From Anaerolineales bacterium (GTDB taxonomy: Bacteria > Chloroflexota > Anaerolineae > Anaerolineales > DRMV01), in contig WFUL01000001.1 of the NCBI GenBank assembly GCA_015484985.1, positions 1 through 10,601 on the forward strand: DNA of 10,601 nt, written 5' to 3'. Under the pieces are notes generated by a model. That model ran no database searches. It was not told where the DNA came from and saw nothing but the letters and a program-made list of their open reading frames with translations. A program made the translations under genes and the position numbers. Of the stretch, positions 5,753 to 10,601 are shown in pieces (within the stretch, counting starts at the first letter, position 1; the number at the start of each line of letters is the position of its first letter).

Positions 5753-5962
5753 CTACGGTACCGGAGCCAGGCGCCACCACTCGGTGGTCAGCAGGATGCG
5801 GCAGACCAGCATCAGGAAGACGAGCAGAAGCAAGCACCCGCAGCCGATGCCCGTGCAAGAACACCCTCGACCGAAGCCGAAGCGCTCTTGGAGGAAGTCG
5901 AAAATCCAGGTCAGCAGCGCCAGACGCAACAGGCCACCTAAACAACCGGGTCGTTCGTGCAT
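5753..5962 (-). CDS. Small Cys-rich membrane-associated protein of unknown function
   Basis: A 69-residue protein that I do not recognise by name. Residues 7-24 form a hydrophobic or amphipathic segment (CLGGLLRLALLTWIFDFL). These are followed by a glycine-rich turn with C34-S-C36 and C41-G-C43, a CxC-x4-CxC arrangement that could bind a metal or form disulfides. A transmembrane helix follows at about 44-58, with C54 inside it. The start is supported by AAAGGGGTG six bases before the ATG on the minus strand. The hydrophobicity pattern and ordered cysteines are not what a random shadow frame would give, and no gene overlaps it on the other strand. It is divergent from the DUF2298 gene with 143 bases between the two starts. 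C7 and C54 may also be functional. Function unknown. Confidence 0.6.
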   Translation of the reverse strand: MHERPGCLGGLLRLALLTWIFDFLQERFGFGRGCSCTGIGCGCLLLLVFLMLVCRILLTTEWWRLAPVP

Positions 5963-6007
5963 GGTTCACCCCTTTGTTCCATTCTCAAGACGGTCCCAGT
6001 GCTTTTG

Positions 6008-6015
6008 ATTATAAT
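6008..6015. promoter_or_regulatory. Symmetric -10 element ATTATAAT between divergent genes
   Basis: ATTATAAT reads the same on both strands, giving a perfect TATAAT on the plus strand (6010-6015) for the DUF2298 gene and on the minus strand (6008-6013) for the small Cys-rich gene. Neither side has a good -35 at 16-18 bases. The leaders would be about 85 and 40 bases. It is the only A/T-rich spot in the gap. Confidence 0.4.
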
Positions 6016-6028
6016 CCCCTTGGTTCGC

Positions 6029-6048
6029 GCCACCGCCGGCGCGGTGGC
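6029..6048 (+). promoter_or_regulatory. Hairpin in the 5' leader of the DUF2298 gene
   Basis: GCCACCGC (6029-6036) and GCGGTGGC (6041-6048) form a perfect 8-bp stem with a CGGC loop, shortly after the putative start of transcription and before the ribosome binding site (AAGGTG, 6095-6100). It is not followed by a T-run, so a role as an attenuator is uncertain. It may simply stabilise the message. Confidence 0.3.
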
Positions 6049-6105
6049 CTTATGGTTTGTGGGCCGACCGGAAACGCCATCCCGCGAGTTCTTCAAGGTG
6101 CAACG

Positions 6106-8526
6106 ATGCAAGACCTCCTTTCCTGGATGCTCTGGTACATCTGGCTGATGGTCATCGGCCTGGCGGCCGCGCCTTTGGCCTGGCGGCTCTTTCCGGCCCT
6201 GCCCGGTCGGGGATGGCCTTACCGTCGGGCTCTGGGTCTGCTGCTTTGGGGCTATGCCTTCTGGCTTCCCGGCGTGCTGGGGTGGACGCCCAACGCGCCC
6301 GCGGCCATGCTGAGCGGCCTGGCCCTGGTGGTGGGCCTTTCCCTCTGGGCCCTCCGAGGGCGTTGGTCTCGCTTCCGGGCCTGGGTGAAGGCGCATCGGG
6401 CCTACCTGCTCTGGACCGAGGGCGTCTTCCTCACGGCCTTTGCCCTCTGGGCCCTGGTGCGGGCCGCGAACCCCGACATCGTGGGCACGGAAAAGCCCAT
6501 GGAACTGGCCTTCATCAACGCCACCCTGCGAAGCCCCACGCTCCCCCCTCACGACCCCTGGCTGTCGGGGTACGCCATCTCCTACTACTACTTCGGCTAC
6601 CTCCTGGTGGCCATGCTGGCCCGGCTTTCCGGTACCCTCGGTCCCGTGGCCTTCAACCTGGCCCTGGCGATGATTTTCGCCCTGGCCGCCGAGGTCCTCT
6701 TCGGCCTGGTGCTGGATTTCGCCTGGCCCTGGGTCACCCGACGGAGGACGGGCAGGCCCTTCTACCCGGCGGGCCTGTTGGGGCCGCTGTTCGGCCTGCT
6801 GGTGGGGAACTGGGAAGGTCTGCTGGAGGTGCTGCACCGTCGTGGCCTGTTCTGGTCCCGCTTGCCCGACGGCACCTGGGTCTCCCGGTTCTGGTCCTGG
6901 GCGCAAATCGAGGCGCTCACCCAACCGCCCCGGCTCCCCCTGCAATGGGTGCCCGACCGGTTCTGGTGGTGGTGGCAGGCCTCCCGTACCGTGAAGGACT
7001 TTACCCTCACGGGCCAGCCCATCGAGGTCATTGACGAATTTCCCTTCTTCTCCTTCCTGTTGGGGGATGTGCATCCCCATGTGCTCAGCATCCCCTTCGT
7101 CCTCCTGTGGGTGGCCTGGACGTACAACCTGTTCCGGGGAGGCGCTCGGGGACGGGGTCCCGGAGGGATGGCCTTTCCCCACCTGACGGTGACCGTGCTC
7201 CTGGCCGGAGGCCTGGCCTTCCTGAACGCCTGGGACTTCCCCATGGCCGTGGCCCTGGGCTTTCTGGCCTTGGTAGTCCGATGGCGGCATCAGGAGCGCC
7301 CCTGGAAGACGGTCTTGCAGCGGGCCTTGGGGATGGCGGTGCTGTGGGTCGGGGCCGCGCTTCTGGCTTACGCGCCCTTCCACTGGAGTTTCTCCTCCCA
7401 GGTAAAGGGCGTGCTGCCCAACCTCCTTCATCCCACCCGGGGATTCCACCTGTGGGTGATGTTCGGTCCCCTGTTGGTCCCTCTGTTCCTGACCCTGGGC
7501 GGATGGGTCAGGGCCCTGAACCTGCCCTGGCGGGAGGTGGCGCGAAGGGGCTGGCTTCCCGCCCTGGGGTTGTGGGTCGGGCTTTTCCTGCTCTCCTGGT
7601 TCATGGCCTGGGCGGGATTGCTCTTCATCCCCCAGAGCCTGCAGTGGTTGGATACTCTGGGCGTTCCCGACCTGCCCTCGCTGGTGCGGGCTTCCCTGGC
7701 GCGACACGGAGCCTACGTGGCCTCCCCCCTCACCCTGACGGCCCTTATCGGGCTGGCCCTGGTGGTGGCCTTGCGGGCCCGACGGTCACGGGCCATGGCC
7801 TTTCTGGCCCTGGTGGCGGCCTGGGCCGCGGTGCTGGTGCTCATCCCCAATCACCTGTACGTGTGGGACCATTTCGGCACCCGCATGAACACGGTGTTCA
7901 AACTCTACTACCAGGCCTGGTGGCTGTGGGCCGTGGTCGCGGCCGTGGGTACCCTGTGGGGATGGCGGTACCGTTGGACCTGGCGACGCAACCTTTCCTG
8001 GTTGGCCGATGGACTGTGGTTCTTGGCCCTGGCCGCGGGCCTGGTGTACACCGTCCTGGCCCTGCCCAACAAGACGAACAACTTCCGGCCTCCGGAAGGC
8101 TGGACCCTGGACGGTTCGGCCTATTGGCGCCGCGCCGAGCCCGATGAATGGGCCGCGGCCCAATACCTGTGGCAGGCCCCTCTGGGCACGGTGGCCGAGG
8201 CCGTGGGCGGCAGTTACACCGCGTACGCGCGCATGGCTACCTACAGCGGTCAGGCCAACGTGTTGGGATGGCCGGGCCACGAAATCCAGTGGCGGGGCAC
8301 CGCGGAACCCCTGGGGAGCCGGGAGGCGGACATGGCCCGCCTGTTCACCACCACCTCCTGGGCCGAAGCCCAGGCCATCCTGAACCGGTACGGGGTGCGT
8401 TACGTGGTGGTGGGCCGCTGGGAACGGACCAAGTACCAGGCTCGGGAGACCCTCTTCCGGGAACACCTGCCCGTGCTCTTCCAACAGGGTTCGGTGGTGA
8501 TTTTTGGATACGACACCCTTCCTTGA
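6106..8526 (+). CDS. DUF2298 'YYY' family polytopic membrane protein, putative GT-C-type glycosyltransferase
   Basis: An 806-residue integral membrane protein with more than ten hydrophobic helices. The family signature is the triple tyrosine Y160-Y162 in HDPWLSGYAISYYYFGY. Other conserved-looking polar motifs are FPFFSFLLGDVHPH with D321, H323 and H325; NAWDFP with W376-D377; and DHFGTRMNTVFKLYYQAW with D588, R593, N595 and K599. The C-terminal ~130 residues are more soluble (TLDGSAYWRRAEPDEW, HEIQWRG) and probably lie outside the membrane. DUF2298 (Chlor_Arch_YYY) is known from Chloroflexi and archaea; its architecture resembles lipid-sugar-dependent GT-C enzymes, but the activity is unproven. 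I chose the ATG at 6106 because AAGGTG lies five bases upstream and a membrane helix starts at once. The open frame extends back to 5974, but that part translates the putative promoter and leader. It ends in a hairpin terminator. Confidence 0.85.
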   Translation: MQDLLSWMLWYIWLMVIGLAAAPLAWRLFPALPGRGWPYRRALGLLLWGYAFWLPGVLGWTPNAPAAMLSGLALVVGLSLWALRGRWSRFRAWVKAHRAYLLWTEGVFLTAFALWALVRAANPDIVGTEKPMELAFINATLRSPTLPPHDPWLSGYAISYYYFGYLLVAMLARLSGTLGPVAFNLALAMIFALAAEVLFGLVLDFAWPWVTRRRTGRPFYPAGLLGPLFGLLVGNWEGLLEVLHRRGLFWSRLPDGTWVSRFWSWAQIEALTQPPRLPLQWVPDRFWWWWQASRTVKDFTLTGQPIEVIDEFPFFSFLLGDVHPHVLSIPFVLLWVAWTYNLFRGGARGRGPGGMAFPHLTVTVLLAGGLAFLNAWDFPMAVALGFLALVVRWRHQERPWKTVLQRALGMAVLWVGAALLAYAPFHWSFSSQVKGVLPNLLHPTRGFHLWVMFGPLLVPLFLTLGGWVRALNLPWREVARRGWLPALGLWVGLFLLSWFMAWAGLLFIPQSLQWLDTLGVPDLPSLVRASLARHGAYVASPLTLTALIGLALVVALRARRSRAMAFLALVAAWAAVLVLIPNHLYVWDHFGTRMNTVFKLYYQAWWLWAVVAAVGTLWGWRYRWTWRRNLSWLADGLWFLALAAGLVYTVLALPNKTNNFRPPEGWTLDGSAYWRRAEPDEWAAAQYLWQAPLGTVAEAVGGSYTAYARMATYSGQANVLGWPGHEIQWRGTAEPLGSREADMARLFTTTSWAEAQAILNRYGVRYVVVGRWERTKYQARETLFREHLPVLFQQGSVVIFGYDTLP

Positions 8527-8535
8527 TTGGACAAA

Positions 8536-8578
8536 GAGATAAAACAAGCCGCGGCTTCGCCGCGGCTTGTTTTATCTC
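8536..8578. terminator. Palindromic hairpin element, copy 4; bidirectional terminator between convergent genes
   Basis: A perfect 20-bp stem (8536-8555 with 8559-8578) around a TTC triloop: GCCGCGGC at the top, GAGATAAAACAA at the base, so each strand ends in TTGTTTTATCTC. It sits between the DUF2298 stop (8526, plus) and the protease stop (8607, minus), the classic place for a bidirectional intrinsic terminator. A second small stem, CCCTTC/GAAGGG (8586-8603), lies directly after the protease stop codon. The outer arms of copies 1-3 are missing here. Confidence 0.85.
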
Positions 8579-8606
8579 GCTTTCTCCCTTCATGAGAGAA
8601 GGGGCA

Positions 8607-10541
8607 TTATTCCACCGTGAAGGTGGTGCTCCCGCTCCCCGAGGTGTACCCTGCCTTGCTGGCCGTCGCCTCCACCGTGTAGGTACCGTAGCCATCCCGA
8701 TTGGTGTTCACGCGATACGTGAAGACAGCCTGGCCGTTGGCGTCGGTGGTGCCGGAGCCTGCCCATTGATTGCCGTTGGCCGTGGTGATGGTGATGTCTA
8801 CGGTGGCTCCTTCCACGGCCGCTCCGGTGTCGTCCGTGACGGTCACGGTGATGGTGACCGTTTCCCGATTGGTATAGATGCTCTTGTCCGTGGCCACGGT
8901 GACGTTCAGGGCGCCGCCCGTGTCGCCGCCTCCGCCACTACCCGCTAGGTACTGAAGGGCGTCGTAGGCCTGGACCAGACCGTAGCCGTAGGCCGGGTCG
9001 CGGCCGGGGTCACCCAGGTCCTTGGCCGTGGCGTCCAGCGCGGCCCGGATGTCGGCGTTGGTCAGACTGGGGTAAGCGCTCCATACCAGGGCCGCCACGC
9101 CAGACACGTGGGGAGTGGCCATAGAAGTGCCGCTCCAGGCCTCGTAACCACTGGCGGGTTTGGTGAGGCTGCTGGTCACGTCCGCGGTGAACCCCAGTTT
9201 ATTGGCCACCAGGTACTGGCCGTCCTCCTGGCTCAGGCTCAGGGCGATGATGTTCGATGAGTTGCCATCACCCAGGGTGCCGTAGAAATTCCCGGGTTCG
9301 TTGTTGTAGATGAGCGCGGCCACGCCTCCGCCGCTTTCCACGTTGCTCACCTTCTCGTAGAAGGTGATGGTACCCCGCTCGCACAGCACCACCGCGCCGC
9401 TCCAGTTCCCCACACTGTCGCACAGGCCGCCGTCCACCAGGGGACCGCTGGCCGTTCCCCGGGCCGAGTTCTCAATGTGGTTGGCGCTGTAGGTCACCCC
9501 GTCAACCGTGACCTCGTTGATGTCCAGCCAGGGCACGGTGCTCAGCACACCGACGCCGGGCGCGGCCAGTTCCACCTGGTCGTTCTTCTGGGAGAAGTCG
9601 GCCACCGTTCCCGTGCTGTCCACAGCAGCCACGGAAATGACCGCGTCATAGGAGGCAGGGTAGGAGTAATCGGTGGTTCCGTCGTTGCCCGCCGCGGCCA
9701 CGAACAGGATGCCCTGATTGTACAGGTCGTTGAAGGCTCGTTCTTCTTTGCCGTTGCGCAGACTCCCTCCCAGGCTCATGCTCACAATGTTCGCGCCGGC
9801 ATCCGCGCACCGGTAGATGGCGTCCACCAGGTCCGAGGCCAGGGTCCATTGGCCCTGGTTGTTGAAGACCTTGACGATGTACAGGGACACCTCACCGGGA
9901 GAAACACCCACTACACCAACGCTGTTGTTGGCCGCGGCGATGGTTCCGGCCACGTGGGTGCCATGCCCGGCGCCGTCCTCCTGCCAGGGTTCACCGACCT
10001 GGGAATATCCACCCAGGATGGGCACACCGACGAAGTCCTCATGGTCCACATACAGGCCCGTGTCGATGACACACACCGTGATGCCCGCGCCCGTGGGTGC
10101 GCCGGGGTCCACCACGCCGTCCCGGTCGGCATCCCAGACATCGCGGGCCTGGACCATGTCAATGCCGTAGGGCACCGTCTGGGTTGTGGTTTGCTGAAGC
10201 ACCGCGGGTGCTGCCTGGGCAGGTTGGGCAAAGAGGTAACGGGGTACATCGTCTTCAATATCCACCACGTTTGGATTCTGACGTAATCCTTGAAGGGCGT
10301 TTTCGGGAACGGTTACCACAAACGCGTTGAGTCGGTCGAAACGATAATGGAAACGAGCACCGGCCGCCTGCAGGGCCTTTTCCACCGCGGACCGGGCCCC
10401 GATACGAAACTCGACCCAAACCCGACGATGGGTTCGGGCAGCCAAACTCGGCTGAGAGGCAAAGGCGGACAACATCATGGCCAGCCCTAAGGCCAGGGCC
10501 GCCGACCACAGAAACATCCGTCGGTGCGTACGCATAGACAT
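8607..10541 (-). CDS. Secreted subtilisin-family (S8) serine protease with PA insert and C-terminal Ig-like domain
   Basis: A 644-residue preproprotease that hydrolyses proteins outside the cell. A signal peptide (basic THRR, hydrophobic core about 9-28) probably ends near A34-A35. Residues 40-105 resemble an I9 inhibitor propeptide (FVVTVPENALQGLRQNPNVV). The catalytic triad is D160 (VIDTG), H193 (GHGTHVAGT) and S473 (GTSMATPHVSG), with oxyanion Asn N286 (AAAGNDG). All are intact. A protease-associated (PA) domain is inserted at about 345-455 (GPLVDGGLC...GAVVLCERG, with C374 and C387 possibly bridged). After a GSGGGGDTGG linker (534-543), residues 545-644 form a Big_1-type Ig-like domain. 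The ribosome binding site GGAGGA (10544-10549) is only two bases from this ATG; a second ATG at 10535 would have better spacing (eight bases), so the true start may be two codons later. It is convergent with the DUF2298 gene. Confidence 0.93.
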   Translation of the reverse strand: MSMRTHRRMFLWSAALALGLAMMLSAFASQPSLAARTHRRVWVEFRIGARSAVEKALQAAGARFHYRFDRLNAFVVTVPENALQGLRQNPNVVDIEDDVPRYLFAQPAQAAPAVLQQTTTQTVPYGIDMVQARDVWDADRDGVVDPGAPTGAGITVCVIDTGLYVDHEDFVGVPILGGYSQVGEPWQEDGAGHGTHVAGTIAAANNSVGVVGVSPGEVSLYIVKVFNNQGQWTLASDLVDAIYRCADAGANIVSMSLGGSLRNGKEERAFNDLYNQGILFVAAAGNDGTTDYSYPASYDAVISVAAVDSTGTVADFSQKNDQVELAAPGVGVLSTVPWLDINEVTVDGVTYSANHIENSARGTASGPLVDGGLCDSVGNWSGAVVLCERGTITFYEKVSNVESGGGVAALIYNNEPGNFYGTLGDGNSSNIIALSLSQEDGQYLVANKLGFTADVTSSLTKPASGYEAWSGTSMATPHVSGVAALVWSAYPSLTNADIRAALDATAKDLGDPGRDPAYGYGLVQAYDALQYLAGSGGGGDTGGALNVTVATDKSIYTNRETVTITVTVTDDTGAAVEGATVDITITTANGNQWAGSGTTDANGQAVFTYRVNTNRDGYGTYTVEATASKAGYTSGSGSTTFTVE

Positions 10542-10543
10542 CT

Positions 10544-10549
10544 TCCTCC
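10544..10549 (-). promoter_or_regulatory. Ribosome binding site of the protease gene
   Basis: GGAGGA on the minus strand. It is two bases from the ATG at 10541 and eight from the in-frame ATG at 10535, which favours the second start. Confidence 0.6.
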
Positions 10550-10576
10550 GTTTGGGGGATTTGGTGTAACCAGGTT

Positions 10577-10584
10577 GTTATATA
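10577..10584 (-). promoter_or_regulatory. Putative -10 element of the protease gene
   Basis: TATATAAC on the minus strand offers TATATA or TATAAC as a -10, about 36 bases before the start codon. The matching -35 would fall at or past the right edge of the window, so it cannot be judged. Confidence 0.35.
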
Positions 10585-10601
10585 GGACGATGAAAGGGAA
10601 C

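Noticed and set aside
5583..6008. 141-residue plus-strand frame opposite the small Cys-rich gene
   Set aside because: Basic low-complexity translation without a ribosome binding site; the opposite strand has the better gene-like pattern.
5938..7707. 589-residue open frame on the minus strand
   Set aside because: It is the antisense shadow of the DUF2298 gene: Gly/Pro/Gln/His-rich, without membrane or domain features, and produced by high GC. The plus-strand frame has the family motifs.
8607..10541. Possible degenerate or inactive protease because of the large insert between N286 and S473
   Set aside because: The insert has PA-domain features common in this family, and the Asp, His, Asn and Ser residues are all present.

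Overview
The window is GC-rich (most genes about 60-67% G+C where I counted rows) and gene-dense. It reads like part of a chromosome from a Chloroflexota bacterium, probably a thermophile of the Anaerolineae or a related class. The best taxonomic clue is the large membrane protein with the DUF2298 'YYY' signature, a family named from Chloroflexi and archaea. The lone galactokinase, the SIS-type bifunctional phosphoglucose/phosphomannose isomerase and the secreted subtilase with PA and Ig-like domains all fit that picture. The assignment is inference.

Layout, left to right. (1) 3-1220 (+): C-terminal part of a DUF499 ATPase-like protein, a family linked to anti-phage loci. Its frame is open to the left edge, so the rest of the gene and any defence cluster lie outside. 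(2) 1270-1848 and 1845-2252 (+): a class I SAM-dependent methyltransferase and a small multi-pass membrane protein, coupled by an ATGA overlap. (3) 2430-3773 (+): galactokinase with a strong ribosome binding site. (4) 3774-4426: 653 bases without a convincing gene, holding two long hairpin elements and, at its end, a promoter. (5) 4427-5482 (+): bifunctional phosphoglucose/phosphomannose isomerase. (6) 5483-5752: a third hairpin element and a possible small structured RNA. (7) 5753-5962 (-): a 69-residue Cys-rich membrane-associated protein, divergent from (8) 6106-8526 (+), the 806-residue DUF2298 protein. (9) A fourth hairpin between convergent genes. (10) 8607-10541 (-): a secreted subtilisin-family protease.

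Galactokinase feeds galactose into the Leloir pathway, and the isomerase interconverts glucose-6-P, fructose-6-P and mannose-6-P. Together they suggest sugar-phosphate metabolism, possibly supplying glycan precursors. The DUF2298 protein resembles GT-C-type membrane glycosyltransferases and could act downstream, but nothing in the sequence links them directly.

The most unusual signal is non-coding. Four long, near-perfect palindromes at 3908-3953, 4188-4224, 5508-5550 and 8536-8578 have different stem sequences but the same 13-base centre GCGGCGAAGCCGC (or its complement). Three of them also carry related outer arms. A separate 7-base-unit repeat block recurs at 1242-1264 and 2338-2360. These look like genome-specific dispersed repeats. 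At least some of the palindromes probably also work as transcription terminators.
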